Shown: positions 47,145 to 59,584 of the stretch, piece after piece | How the letters are laid out: every line of letters starts with the position of its first letter | How positions within the stretch are numbered: the stretch's first letter is position 1 | Origin: Mortierella alpina | Lineage: Eukaryota; Mortierellomycota; Mortierellomycetes; Mortierellales; Mortierellaceae | DNA length: 64,000 nucleotides | Assembly (NCBI GenBank): GCA_029449245.1 | Contig: JANATF010000001.1 | Location: 2,294,001 to 2,358,000 of the forward strand | Reading direction: 5' to 3' | Translations under genes and position numbers: made by a program | The notes under the pieces: model-generated | Told to the model about the DNA's origin: nothing | The model's database searches: none | The model's input: the letters and a program-made list of their open reading frames with translations, nothing else

Positions 47145-48105
47145 CTAATCCTCGCCTGCGGGAACTTCCTCCTCCAAGTAGCGGATGAGTTTTACACGAA
47201 TCTCTGTCGTATCGTCTCCTCGAAGGGTATCTGTGACAAAGAACGCATCCACCTGCATCTGGACCTAGCATTTCATAAAATAAAGGTTGGTCAAACAATA
47301 TATCCCAACTTCATTAAAGAGCAGGAGCCTTAAGACCCCGCGCATTGTTATTCGTTCTTGCTTACCATCTCCAAAGATCCTCGCAGAACACCACAAAGGA
47401 TATTTGAGTACCAGAACTCATCAACAACCGCCTGATCAGGCAACTCGACACATTCTGCCAACGGGTTCTCTTCTAGAACTAACGAGAACTCGCGGCCGTC
47501 GGCAGAGATGTTGGTCACGGATGGGGTCATGTTGAGGAACATTTTGAATCCAATTTTGGATACCATCTCAGCTGTCTCGCGAAAGTCCTGACATCTGCCT
47601 ACTCCAGACCGTGCGAGAAAGTCTTCAATGAGGCGTGTTCCGATATTATATCCCCTAGACGAGGAATGGAATAAACGTTAAGGTAGTCAGTATTCTCCGC
47701 CTTACCAGATCGACAAGCCTAAACCAAACGGCTCTGCACAAGGCTTCTTCTTTCCGCCTAGACACGTACATCTTTTCCAGCTGCTTGTTCACCTCTGTAA
47801 AGTCCTCATAGTCCTTGACTAGCTGGGCCACAATGGAGCCGTATGTCAAGGTAAAAAGCTCGGCATTCTAAGAGCAGCGGGAGATATTATAAGTGAAGGT
47901 GCTAGTTACAACAATGGCCCTATCTAGGTAGCCGCCGAGTCGGCGCGTTACTCAAAATCGCGAGGTGCATTGCCACTCGGACATGCTGATGTAGTCGTGC
48001 GCGGACCATACGGCACATGATGAGCGAGACAAGAGGGGTGCTTACAATCTTCTCGACCTTGTTCTTCCAAATATCGTCTCCGAGTGTCTTGTATTGCTTT
48101 GCCAT
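47145..48105 (-). CDS. BET3: TRAPP complex subunit BET3 (TRAPPC3)
   Basis: Exons 48046-48105, 47770-47867, 47366-47654 and 47145-47264; 188 residues, matching the family length. Recognisable blocks are '[16 protein letters not shown]', '[21 protein letters not shown]', '[18 protein letters not shown]', '[18 protein letters not shown]', '[19 protein letters not shown]' and a C-terminus ending 'VPAGED'. The Cys of 'GRCQDF' is the position that is palmitoylated in known Bet3. It is a core subunit of the TRAPP tethering complexes in ER-Golgi traffic and Ypt1 activation. Confidence 0.95.
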
Positions 48106-48262
48106 CCTGTCTTCCTGAGTGCTTCGTTGCTCTGGATGGTGCTTAGCCCGTGATGGATGTAATTGAAAAGATGAGTTGCCTGGCGCGGGAGATGAAACGA
48201 AAGTCATGTCACAGCTCACGTGCTTTATTTCCACCTTACAATATTACGATTTGGACCCTATC

Positions 48263-49628
48263 TTATCGGCGCGGCTGAGTATTGTAACCATAGCTGGAGG
48301 AAGCTGCGTTTGCATCGGGGACCAAGGCTCCATGGGAAGTCTGATTGGCAGGCGCCGACTTGACAACCACGGGCTCAATCTTTTCAGTCACAACAGTACG
48401 CGTCGGCGCATGCGAAATATGCGTGGTTCCTGCTGGCGCCACATGCGCCGCACGCTTCTTGCGCCAGCACAATGCCAGCAGTCCCGCCAACAACGCCGCG
48501 CCCAAAAGTCCAAGCACAATCCCGGCGATAGCGCCGCCAGAGATGTGTGCCGATTGAGAATTGACATTAAAGCGTTCATCATCAGGAGCCATGATCGGCA
48601 AAGCTGTTCTGGTCACAACGGCAGTCGTGCCAGTCCTGCCAGAGACGAACTGGGTAGGAGCGTTCGAGGGAGTTGAGGTCCCACTGACAATACCAGGAGT
48701 GCCAGAGACCCAAGTGGTAGTTCCGGAAACAATCGTGGTGCCATTGACGATGGCGGTCGCGTTGACGATGCGGGTCGTGCCCGAGATGTCTGTCGTCTGA
48801 CCGCCATAGTAAGTTGTTCCATTGAAAATGCGCGTAGCATTGTTACCGGGGTTACGTGGGATTGGAACGACCGGGAATGGGAAAGGGGTGCCACTTGGGT
48901 TGCCAGTAACCCTAACGAAGCCCGAAGCGGTGCCCGAGGCAGTGCCGGAAGCAGTGCCCGAGGCAGTGCCGGATGCGGTACCGGGTGCGGTACCGGGTGC
49001 GATACTGGATGCGGTACCGGGAGCGGTCCCAGTGGCAGAGTATGTGGCGGTCCCAGTGGCAGAGTACGTGGCGGTCCCAGTGGCAGAGTACGTGGCGGTC
49101 CCAGTGGCAGAGTACGTGGCAGTCCCTTGTCCAGGCCTGTACTGGCTAGGGTCGCCATATGGGTTGGTGAGACCATTGCCACCGCAGCGTTGAATCAACC
49201 CGCCAACGTTTATCGCGTGCTGTTATATTTTTTTGAAGAAGAAAAACACATCTTGATCAGTTGTGCACATCTCAGCTGCATCGTGCAAAAGCAGTACGCG
49301 CGCTTACCTCGTAAAAGTCGGTGGTGCTGCTGAGGCATAGGCAGGCGGCATAATTGTCAATGTAGGGTTGGTTACACTGCTTTTGGTTACAGAGCTCGAC
49401 AAACAATGTGGGGTCATTGCATAACACTTGACGATATGCACAAAAATTGAAGGTCAGAGCTTAGGTGACAGTGTTACTACATGGCAAAAGTCTTTAATGG
49501 TAGTACTTACAAGGAAAGACATTCACCTGACTGCAAGCGTAAGCAACGTCTTGAAATGAAGGGCAGACATATGCGGACGCTTTGGAACCAACAGCTAAGA
49601 CAGCTGCAACAACGAGCGCCAGTTTCAT
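48263..49628 (-). CDS. Secreted/type I membrane protein, Ser/Thr-rich with repeats
   Basis: Exons 49511-49628, 49308-49459 and 48263-49219; 408 residues. Signal peptide ('MKLALVVAAVLAVGSKASA'), then a cysteine-rich head of about 85 residues with roughly ten cysteines ('VCPSFQDVAYACSQ', 'CNDPTLFVELCNQKQCNQ', 'AACLCLSS'). A mucin-like stem follows: four copies of an eight-residue TATYSATG unit and about ten GTAS/GTAP units, then an Ile/Thr-rich sequon-bearing part. One membrane span ('IAGIVLGLLGAALLAGLLALCW') and a basic cytoplasmic tail end it. Layout resembles fungal wall-stress sensors or CFEM-like surface proteins; the cysteine pattern is not a clear match. Confidence 0.8.
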
Positions 49629-50538
49629 TATGAGATCGGGGGCAGCTATCAATCAGAATACTTTTGTTTTTTGTGAACAATGGATGTTCGCGAGTTCAGC
49701 GAAAAGTGTCGAAGGGAAAGAAGATGTCGTGCGCAACATTTGCGGTTTACACGAATAAATGAGAACAACTGACGCTGGTGGCTGTTTGTCCGCTGTAGAT
49801 CTGCCAAAGAACGATCTTGCATGATGCACGGTGGGTTCGTCGCGCGTTGATGGCAGAGAGAAAAAGGGTTTCACAGAGGTGCTTCTGGCCAACCAGCAGG
49901 AGGGGCGACGGGGCGCACGGATGTCACTGGATGGCTCAGGTGTCGTCATGGGCGCGTCGGGCTAAGAACATGCGGTGCAAACGGGATGCAGTTATCAAAA
50001 GGAGTTATGCCGAGCAGATTCTTCTCCAAAGGCTCTTCTGAAAATGCACTGCTACATGTATGAAATTGAAGCAAAATTTAGTTTTTTTCAAATCCCTCAC
50101 TTCCTTTGTGAACCAGATCTAGGTCTCGGCCGAGTCGCTTCCTTGCATTCAGTCATCCATTCTCATACTCCATTCTCATACTCCATTGCAAGCCCCATTC
50201 ATTCTCTTTGCTCGCAATTCTCGGTGTGTCAGCAAGTCTTTGTCTCTTGGAGCTCTGCATTCTCCACCTCAACCCAATCTCTTCTTTCTGTCCACTTTCT
50301 CGGAGCACCACTCGCAAGGTGTCACTCTATCTACCTTTTTTATTTGTTGTTTTTTTCTTATGCAGCGCAGCGTGGTGGATGAAGTATTCTTCTTCGAGGA
50401 CAACGGGCATAGAACAAACCACATCCAATAACGAACACCAACAAACAATACACGGAGCACGACAGATACACGCCGAGTCATTGCACCCTTATCCCTTATT
50501 CGCCCTAAACACACATCCAGTGCCCCTCAACACGCTCG
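49629..50538. other. Divergent intergenic region
   Basis: 910 bp between the mucin-like gene (minus) and the DUF202 gene (plus). It has pyrimidine-rich leader sequence near 50150-50350, and no supported gene. Confidence 0.5.
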
Positions 50539-51815
50539 ATGAACTCTGACAACGTGCCGCTGTCGGCCCCTTCCTTAACAGGGACCACAGTAACATATCT
50601 CACACCCCCATCACCCGCCCATAACTCCCAGGCGGAATGGCGGGAATCCATGCTCACGGCCGTTTCTCACAGCCGCTATCCTTCCAGGGACATGATTTTG
50701 CCAGAGCGTCCTGCTGCTGATGATGCCATCGCACGTCACCCATATCCGCACCCATATCCACAACTTTCCCACTACGCCTCTTACCCAAATCAATCGTCCG
50801 TTTTCCAGCAGTCAGACGGTGAGGACACGGATGCATCCACATCGGCTTCAAACAGGCGGCGTGGTCGGTCCAACACAGTGCCCGCTCGTAGCATCTCTTT
50901 TAGAGTTCCACCCCATAGCAGGAGCATCCCAGAACTCGGAGAATATCACGAGGTGGATGATCATTACGGATCGACTGCATACGCTGAAGAAGAAGCAGCA
51001 CTCGAGCATGCAGCGGCGTTAGTGGCTTCCAAAGCCGAGTCTAGAAAGAAAAAACATTCTGGGACATATGTAGGGGCAGCAGTTGGCGCTGGCGCCGGTA
51101 CTGCCACAGCTGCTTCCGATGCTCGTCTGGAAGAAGAAGGAGAAGTACCGGATCAACACGACGAGGACGACCATTGTCTCTCCGGGGTGTGTCTTCCGAG
51201 GTCGCAGTTCCTCCAAACGAGTGTCATTTGCAGCAACACTATGACGCGCGATGGACTTGGTAAGAAAAAAAAGAGGGGGGGAACACTAAAGCATTGATTT
51301 TATGTCACTTCATTCTCTTTGCGGTTGCACTAATGAAATTGGGATTTTTTTTCTCCTGCATTTGTGTCTCTTATACAGCGAATGAGAGAACGTTCCTCTC
51401 CTGGCTAGGTGTTTGTGTGGCACTTTCGCTAGTATCCTTCACATTCATCACGCGAGCATTTACTTTGGACGCAGTTACGCATGCGAACCATGAGTTCAAG
51501 CCTAAGGACCGGACCTCAATTGCCGTAGGATATCTTTGCTTCGTCACCGCCAATATGGCCAGCGTCTACAGCCTGCTAAAATATCTAAGGTAGACAACCA
51601 AACTTGATTGCAGAAATGTTGACACGCCCAGACCCTCATACTAAACTACTCAATCCGCATTGGATGCCGCTCGGCCGTCAACTATCAGAAACATAAGGCG
51701 AATCTCGACACGATACCCATTTGCACAAGCTGGAGCTTGGACATTTACAGTTGGAATGGTCCTGGGGACGCTGATCATGGTAGCTTTAGTACTTGCATAC
51801 ACAGACAACATTTGA
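50539..51815 (+). CDS. DUF202-domain membrane protein with long N-terminal tail
   Basis: Exons 50539-51259, 51379-51589 and 51689-51815; 352 residues. Residues 1-240 are disordered, rich in Ser, Pro, His and Tyr, with an Ala/Gly run and acidic clusters. The DUF202 module begins 'ANERTFLSWLGVCVALSLV' and has three membrane segments, the last assembled from exon 3 ('RYPFAQAGAWTFTVGMVLGT', 'IMVALVLAY'). The second intron is supported by a TACTAAAC branch point just before its acceptor. In yeast a DUF202 module is found in vacuolar VTC proteins, but SPX and VTC parts are absent here. Location and role are unknown. Confidence 0.85.
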
Positions 51816-51884
51816 ATGTACAAAAAAGGTCGACATATGATCATCATTGCTTGTATTTCATCTACGTTTTTGGATCAACCTCCT

Positions 51885-52926
51885 TCAAGCCATGACTAAT
51901 CCAGCTACAATGGACACAACAGCAGTAGCAGTGATCATGATGTTACCCGAAGCAGCAGACGAAGGCGCGATCTTGCCTTCTGACCCAATCTTGGCGTCTG
52001 AACCAGTACCTGTCTTCAATGGAGTGGCGGCGCCGCCACTAGCAGTGGCATTGGCAGAGCCAGCACCTGCAGCGCCTGAGGTAGCAGAGGCTACACCGCC
52101 AGCAGCGGGCATGGTCACTCCAGCAGGAAGTTTGCCATTGACACATTTGAGAGAAAGGGGCAAGGGGCCATCGGCGCGCGGGCCAGTGAAGTTGGTCTGG
52201 TCACCATAAATACGTCTGACACCATAGGTTGAGTGCGAGACATCGCAGTCGACCTTTTGTTGACAGCACTTCATGGCGTAGACGCCAATCTCGGGCTCGA
52301 TTACGTTCACAAAGTGAGCGTAGCCGGCGCAAGTGGCACCGACGGGAGCCTTGATGTCTATTACAGAGCATAGATGATGATTATGAGTAGAGGAATGCGA
52401 TGCTGCGTTCAAGATGATATTCATTAAGTGGAAGGAATGCTTGCAGGAATGCTTGCAATCGTCGGGGCAGAGATATGCCTAAATTTCATACCATATTGTC
52501 CGCCGGTGTCGCAGGGATTGAGCTGGTACTGAACGGGGTCGATTTGGCCCTGTTTAAGGCAGCACATTGAATGGAGAGACAAGATCAGCATCAGTACTGT
52601 GGACTGAGGAGGATGATACAAACTACTATGAACCATGCTTTGTAGCGTACAGAGATTTGGATCCAATCCTTGCCGGAAGCCCAATGGGCAGAGAGGACAA
52701 AGCCAGGAGGAAAGATCTTTGCGCCGGGGGCGCGCGAGTTGGGCTTGTTACAGAAAGCAATGGCCCTGTCCTCGTTTGCAGCAATGTCCCCCCCAACCAC
52801 GGGCGGGAGGAAAAAGCAGTAGTTATCCGCAGAGTCGATGGAGGCGATCTGTCCACCCTTGATTTGGGCCTGGGTGCCCATCGCGAGGACTGCAGCCGAG
52901 GCCAGAATCACAGTGGTGGCGCGCAT
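51885..52926 (-). CDS. Secreted GPI-anchored-type protein
   Basis: Exons 52651-52926, 52492-52549 and 51885-52357; 268 residues. Signal peptide 'MRATTVILASAAVLAMGTQA' is followed by a globular part with about nine cysteines ('NYCFFLPPVVGGDIAANEDRA', 'GATCAGYAHFVNVIEPEIGVYAMKCCQQ'). An Ala/Gly/Ser/Thr-rich stem comes next and the end is a hydrophobic stretch ('IMITATAVVSIVAGLVMA') without basic residues, as expected for a GPI signal. No enzyme motif is seen; a wall or plasma-membrane surface protein is likely. Confidence 0.85.
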
Positions 52927-54516
52927 ATTATATAATGGAGGAGGTAAGTGGTTCCGGGTGAGAGGAGGAGGCTGTTGGATGGAAGAAAGAGGATCGTTGC
53001 GACGGGGATGCGAAGGCGGCTTGAGGGAGTGGGGTGTGTATGTGTAGACTACGGGCGTGCTAACCAAGTGGGTGGGCGTGAGGAATACAGAGAAGCAAAG
53101 TCTTCAAAATAAAGGGAGAGCAGTGTAGTTTTATAGAGTGTTACGAGGGTCCTGATGAAGGGTCTTTGAACGAGGGGTGCTCAGATGCGTCTTCAGAACC
53201 AACTTGGTGGTAGTTCGGCTGTTGAACCGTAAAATCGGTCAACAGAATGCGGCTCTCATGGCTGCCTGCCAATGTCCTTTTAGGCTGCTTGCAGAAAATA
53301 GAACGCCATGTTACCGAGATGTCCTTGCGGACCCCCCTGGACATGTCAAACGCCAATCCTGGCCTTCGCTCAGTGCTCTCTCTCACTGCGATACTCTTAT
53401 TTTAGCCATTGGGTCACTCTCATCTAGGGCATTTGCGCTTATGGATGTCATTTCCACGGCAGATCCGCTGATGTAGATACAGTAGTGCCATTTCTAGTAC
53501 GCCTGGTGAGCTTTTGATGGTACAGATTCAAGCTAAAGGGTGCTCTTGCGAGAGAATTTCTCCATACCTTGAAGTCTTAGAACCCTCATCGACATAACCT
53601 TATTAGACATTGCAAGACCATACACTAAACATTGGTGCAGACAAATCCCCCGTGTTGAGCTCTTTCGTTCACCCCATTTCACCTTCGATAACACCAATGT
53701 TATTTAAGCCCTGGTTCTGACGAATCGCATTTTGAATGTATCTAGCGTGCAACGATGAGAGCCAAGGTACAAGGCTGCTTGCTGAAGAATACAAAGTAGC
53801 TTGCCTATACGGTGTTTACCTTATGAAACATATAAATGTCGTCCATTCAAAGTTCATTCCTTCTGCTTACCCTACAGACCACTGCCGACCCATCCCAACG
53901 TACTTGGATGCGTAACAAGTCTTCGCATTTAGATAGGATTGATCGCACAATCCCAGTTCGCTAGAACGGTTACTTGTGTGTCTAGCTTGCATGGATGGTG
54001 TATAGCATTGTTTCTTTTTCATCTGACACGTCTTTCCTATCTAAAGGAAATGTGCAACGCCCAACTTCATCTGTCGAAGATGCACTCCTTGCTTCTCCGG
54101 TGATGAGTGGGCATTGGTCTCCTGCGTCCTGCGTTGCCCCTCCACCCCTTCGCTATCGTTTCGAAAGTAAAAGGCGCAAGATGCACGACAGGCACGATAA
54201 CCTTCTGGGACAAGTTCAAATCTCTACCACCCCCGACATATTTTGTCTGTCCTTGGCCGTCATCCAGCATCCCATTCCGTCCTTACTTTGTCCCTCTCTT
54301 TCATTTTTTTTTTGTTCCCTACATTAAGCCTTCACCCACAATTCCGCCCTGAGCCTTATCTTCCCGCCACGTTTACCTGTCCTCGAAGGACATTGCATTT
54401 TGTTCGAACCGCCTTATGTTCCTTCTTCTTTCCTTTTGCTATTGATTGTAGACAACTCCTCTAGTAAATGACCCCGCTCGTTCGATAACATATTGGCCCG
54501 TGACCCGTAACCCCCC
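52927..54516. other. Intergenic, no gene supported
   Basis: 1.6 kb upstream of two divergent genes. ORFs such as 53177-53476 have no motif. Pyrimidine-rich DNA precedes the start at 54517. Confidence 0.5.
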
Positions 54517-57500
54517 ATGGCGACCAATTATAGCAGTAGCATCCATGACTCGGACGCCTCGGGAGGCCATAGCCGCCATGGATCCACGATCTCTGTTCTC
54601 TCAGTGCCCATCATGGACCCTTATTACCGCGACCTTCAAGCCTTGAAAGCTGACCACGCAGCTCTGTACAATCAGCTCAAACTCACGCAGCAGACACTCC
54701 AACTCTCGTACCAGGATCAAGTCATTGCTCAGGAACGATCGAAGCGATCAGAGACGGATTCGACGCGGTTGAGGTCCCATTTGGACACTATCCTGTAATG
54801 ATTAGATGTATATCAACGTGTGTGCAGTGGATTTTCTCTTTCCTCGTCGTCTTATAACCTCTGTTTCTCTCCCGCTCCATCTATCTCTCCATCTCTCTTC
54901 CCCTGATCCATATGCCAGAAAGAAGCACGTCGAGCATCACCCAGAGAGAGAAGCGCTCGTCCAGCACGTAGCAGAGCTCCAGGTCAAGCTCGACATTGAG
55001 GTCGGATCTAGGCAGGTACTGGAGCAGGAACACATCAAAGTGCAGCAAGAGCTATTACGCTATAAACTAAACAGTGCCGTTACGAAATCCGGTCTGGGAT
55101 CCACATCCACTGCGGCAACCTCACGGTCGCCCTCACCTACAACCTCGATCCGGTCCTTGACATTCTCGTCACTTTTGGGAGGTGCCACTCGCCGGTATCG
55201 GAATAGCTTCAGCAATGCCAGCCAGAATGCATGTGAGGCAGCAGCAGTGAAAGTGAACGGTATCTATACCCAAGAGATGTTACAGCAGCAGCAGCAGCAG
55301 CAACAGATGCAGCAGGGGGCTTTTGTCTCATCCTCTTCTCAACGACTCACAGGGCAATATTCTTACGCAGCGACAGATTTGGACATGCAAATGGTTCAGG
55401 ATTTGGATCATGAGAGCCTTGCTGCCCTTCAAATGCAACTACCAATGTGCGAAGACCTCGAGGCCGAGAAATTGTTTTATGAAAAACTGAGTGAAGAGAA
55501 TATCGCCATGAAGATGGAACTACTGGACCTGAGGCATCGCAACAAAGTCGAGAAGGATTCCGTGAGTCTATGAGATATTTTGTGTCAGCAGAATCAAAGC
55601 GGCACTGAAGTACCCCCTCCTTTTCATAATATTTACTATGCTAAACGACCCCTTCGTTTTTTTTTTAATTATTATTATTTGCGACCTTTTCATTTTTAGA
55701 TCAAGGGATACATGTCTCTGTACGAAAGCTTGCAAAAGAAACAATCCAACGCCCTAGCAGTCTCCGAGTCCGAGATCGATCTACTTCGCAATGCCCTTCA
55801 GGGACACATCCTCCGTCTCGAATCTCGCGAATCCTTGATCCAAACCTTTGCAGCAACCGTCAACTCTCAGGCAGTCGATCTGGAACTTCTCACCAGAGAA
55901 GCCTCCCGTGAAAGGGCCGCTCGTGCCCGATGCGAGCAAGAGATGGCCTCACTGTTAGAGGCCAGTCTCTTAATGCTTGAGAGATGGTACTCCAACGTGG
56001 AGCAGACCTTTGCGAGACTTCAGGAGGTCGTGCGTCCTGTTCGGCAGACGATCCAACATTTGGAGATCCCCAGCATTCTACAGGAATGGGATCAGTGTGA
56101 AAAGGGAATACAAAAAGTCCTTGCTGACCTCGCCCACAGTCTTGTCGTGCAGCAGCAGATCCAGGAACGTGAGTTGACCCTTGTTGCCGATCATAAAGCC
56201 GAAGGAGTCTTCACAGACGTGAATGCCCAAAGCAGGAAATTCAATACTGTTCGCGTCCAAAGGAATCGAGGAAGCACAGAAAACAGCCAAACAGCAACAA
56301 CAGCAACGGCCCTTAGTTACGTCAGCAGCTCAGATGCCAAGGACGACAATATAGGCATCAGTGGACTTGAGAACGTACAGGTATTTCAGAACAGCTTCAG
56401 TCAGCAGGTTTTTGTCTGGCGGAAATTCAAGGCCGACTCGTTCCTTGAAGAATGCGTCAAGGGTGTCGAAAAGTTGGCTTACGAGAAGAGGGAACTCCAG
56501 AAGAGGGTTGCGGAGCTGACCAGGGCTGTCACAGAACTGGATGAGGACCGCTGTTTGCGAGAGATAACGCCGCCATCGGCAGGAGTCGAAGAACGGGATT
56601 CTTTCTCTGAAGCCACAGGTTCCAAAGAAGGCGTCGATCCTGAGGAAACTGCTGTAGGCACGGAGGAAGAAACACAGCGAGAGGCACTCGGGAATGCATC
56701 TCCAAGGATAGAGACCCCTCTGTTAACAGAAGCGCGACTACACGACGTGGAACAAATCACAGACAATCAAAGGAGCAGCGGCGTGGCTGAGGAAAAGGCC
56801 GATCACCCCGCATTCGAGACAATGGATAACGAGGCAATCTCAAGCGCACCTGGAGATTCTCGCAAACAGCAGCTCGAATCGATCATGAAGCAGATCCTGG
56901 CGTGGAGTGAATCGCAGACTGCCAGGAAACCGTCGCACTCAAGAGGTGTAGAAGATGCTGTCGCGTCTCTCGGCATCTCGGACTCGTTAAGCATACCTGC
57001 AGCAACCCGTTCAACAGTAGCGCGGGCAGAAGTTGCACAGACGGAGGAACGCCCTTGTGTATCATCACTGCTCTCATCTAGCGGTCATGAGGATCTGGAA
57101 ACGTTTATTCAAATGATCCGTCAGGCGGTAGAGTACAAGTCCACCGACCACACTGCCCCAGGAGAGACCGAGGAAAGCCAACTTCCTGAAACGGAGAGCT
57201 CGCCCAAGGTGGCGGAAAACAAGTCGTTTTCGACGAATAGAAAGTTCAAGAGCCATCCCGGACCCATCACGACTCTTCCTTCTTGCCCGACTTTCACCGC
57301 CCCCGCCGCCCGTTCATCCTCCTCCACTATCACCACGCCCCGTTCTTCCTGTTCCATCTCCGTTTCCTCGGCGTCCACAGCCTCTTTCGCTTCGTCATCC
57401 AGCTATTTTCCATACACAGCCAGCTTGGGCGGCGTTTCTACACCTTCCTCTCCGGGGCTGGGCGGCTTTGGGGGTCCCGACGGCAAGACAGTCCTGGATA

Positions 57501-57721
57501 TGGACGCGTTGTGTCGCGATCTAGCTTTCCGCTCCTTCCCCAAGCAGCACCAATGGTCCAAATCTCGAAGTCTTGGTCAAAAGGAAAAAAGAGCACATGC
57601 AGTACAGCTAACATGGATAGCCTCCTCGCTTTCGGTCTCGAATGCAAAAGCGTCCGCTTTATTGCCTCCATTGCCATCTCCAGTTTCAACCCTGTCGCGG
57701 TCTCAAAAGCGCTCAGCGTAA
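54517..57721 (+). CDS. Coiled-coil protein of unknown function, 980 residues
   Basis: Exons 54517-54794, 54919-55561 and 55700-57721, phases consistent. Coiled-coil stretches cover about 35-140 ('LQALKADHAALYNQLKLTQQ', 'VQHVAELQVKLDIEVGSRQV'), 250-310 and 315-440 ('SEIDLLRNALQGHILRLESR'). There is a polyglutamine run (codons near 55284-55305). The C-terminal 350 residues are Ser/Thr/Glu-rich and disordered. No enzyme or binding domain recognised. The shape suits a cytoskeletal, polarity or scaffold protein, which is inference only. Confidence 0.75.
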
Positions 57722-57899
57722 CAATCATAAGAAAATAAAAATTTGGCATCTGAAGTTCCAAGGACAAAAGGAAAGGAAGGAGCGGGATGAGGAGTTTACC
57801 TCGCTTATTTTTTTTTGTTGCCAAGCAAGCAAAGGCGGATGATTTTTATTATCTGAAAATCATATCCCAAAGCAAGATGTAAAAGACGTTCACACAAGC

Positions 57900-59029
57900 T
57901 TAGTTCTTGATGTTCTCGATCAAGAGCGCTATTAATGCCAGAAAAGATATCAAAAAAAACACATATGGGTCAGCCATCCTGTCACAACCAACGAAAATGA
58001 TCCTCCTTTTGATCCTCCTTTCCACACTTAAGCCAATAAATGATAGAGACAAAGAGGGACACTTACTGGGGGGGAGAGACTGCTTGAGCTTCTCGGCCTT
58101 GGCGGCATCGTTGATGACGAGAGTGTACAAGTAGCGGGAGCAACGGACCTTGAACTTGATCTGGCTGCCGTTCTTCTTGATGCGGCCGGCTATCGATAAG
58201 GACGAGAATGATGAGTTTTCCAATATTGTGGTACATGTGCGGTCGAGTGGTCCATGCGACTTTGGGTCGGCCGTTATTCGAAAGGGCTCCTGAAAGTGAG
58301 AAGTGAGGAAAAGTCCATGTTTGGTGCGTTTGAATTTCTGGCCTCCATGGTCCAGGGGGGGGGGGGATCTAATACCACCACCATGATTTGTAACAGTGCT
58401 ACCAAAGAGCGTGTAGCCTTTGGCTCCATGGTTTGACATGACGCCTCCCTACAGTTCTGCCTGTCGGTTGCTTTTGATAGTGTCGCCTCCACTTGGTGCC
58501 GAGTCCTCGTTCGCTTCGTCAGGGTGTTCCTGCATATCATTGAAACTCCAAGTGATCGCGGAACAATACGTACACTTGGCGTCCTTTCTGCGAGCAATCT
58601 CGAGGAACTGCTTGATGTCTTGAACTTGCTTAGGCTAACAATGCACAAAGTCAACAGTAAAGACAAAAATTGTCAGAAGGCGATCGACGGAGTGGAGGTT
58701 GTAAGTAATGATGGAGGCGATCGTCGTTCCGAGCACTAGCGATCCAGTGAGTCGAGGAACCTGCATGGCACCACTTCGACGTTTGTTGATGGGGTATCGC
58801 TTCAGGCTGAAAGTGTGCCTCCCGGTCGCGATACCAAGAGCTCGTCCAGAGGTGCTGTGAACTGTTCAATCGACCCTTGTTGATCACAGGTTTGCTCCCT
58901 CTACTACGAAAACAACCGATCGGGCATCGGCTCTTGCTGCTGCTGATGGAGCAGTGGTGATGCCAGGAATGCGCATCCAAGGTAATCACTTGGTCTCTGT
59001 CGATGTAGAGTCAAAGATCAAAGTACCAT
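57900..59029 (-). CDS. RPL38: 60S ribosomal protein L38 (eL38)
   Basis: Exons 59027-59029 (ATG only), 58574-58634, 58067-58189 and 57900-57928 give 71 residues, the family length. Reading: '[21 protein letters not shown]', then '[21 protein letters not shown]', then '[10 protein letters not shown]', ending 'IENIKN'. The first exon is inferred: the second exon opens with Pro-Lys right after an acceptor, and ATG|GTACTT at 59029 is the nearest start joined to a donor. ATG-only first exons are common in fungal ribosomal genes. The introns (about 138, 384 and 392 bp) are longer than others here. Confidence 0.9.
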
Positions 59030-59347
59030 CATGCAGCGGAGCATCTGGGTGAATTCCTGCTTTAATCCAAGCAATCCTGTCTGATGCTGCCGATGTCGTC
59101 TATGGTTGCTTCCTGTGCGCTTGTTGTGCCTTTTCCTGGATAATAGAATGCGACAGCTGATGATGCCCAGGGTTGTGTGTCGACATGTGCGGGTTGTGTC
59201 GATGGATGGATCGATGGATGGTATTCACATCCAACATGCGTTCTTGCAGTACCATGGCTGATTTATAGACTTGAATCGAAAGAGGGAACTCTGACGGGCA
59301 GAGGCCAACACTCTTATGCCATACATAAGGTTATACAGTCACAAGTA
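59030..59347. other. RPL38 upstream region
   Basis: About 320 bp, with a short ATGG/ATCG simple repeat near 59198-59222. It presumably holds the RPL38 promoter and ends at the lone TIR. Confidence 0.5.
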
Positions 59348-59370
59348 CAGTCGACTCTCTATAAAGGAAA
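59348..59370 (+). repeat. Lone Tigger-type TIR next to the XPG-Fanzor gene
   Basis: All 23 bases are identical to the left TIR at 8601-8623, and it is preceded by TA (59346-59347). The 24th base also matches; after that the sequences differ. Orientation is that of a left end, so its element extends rightward over the XPG-Fanzor gene. No inverted partner occurs before 64000. Confidence 0.95.
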
Positions 59371-59584
59371 TGGATAAAGTTAACGTTTGACACACGTCTC
59401 AGAGACATTGCACAACACATAGCGACACTTGCCTTATCTACTTTTGAAGGTAGACGAAGGAGGACCGTCTGCAGCAAGGCAAAGTGTCAGAACCATAGCC
59501 TACACAGCTGATTTCAAGCAAACAGAGCATGCAGCTTCAATGTCACTTACAAATTTGTTATGGGGTTTCGACCCCATTGAATGT
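59371..59584 (-). other. 3' non-coding region of XPG-Fanzor gene, candidate guide-RNA region
   Basis: 214 bp between the TIR and the gene's stop codon. In known Fanzor and TnpB systems the guide RNA scaffold lies at and beyond the 3' end of the gene and runs to the element end. Position fits that rule here; no RNA structure was computed, so this is inference. Confidence 0.35.

Noticed and set aside
48822-49193. Plus-strand ORF rich in Val-Pro-Glu-Ala repeats
   Set aside because: Antisense of the Gly-Thr-Ala-Ser repeat of the mucin-like gene.
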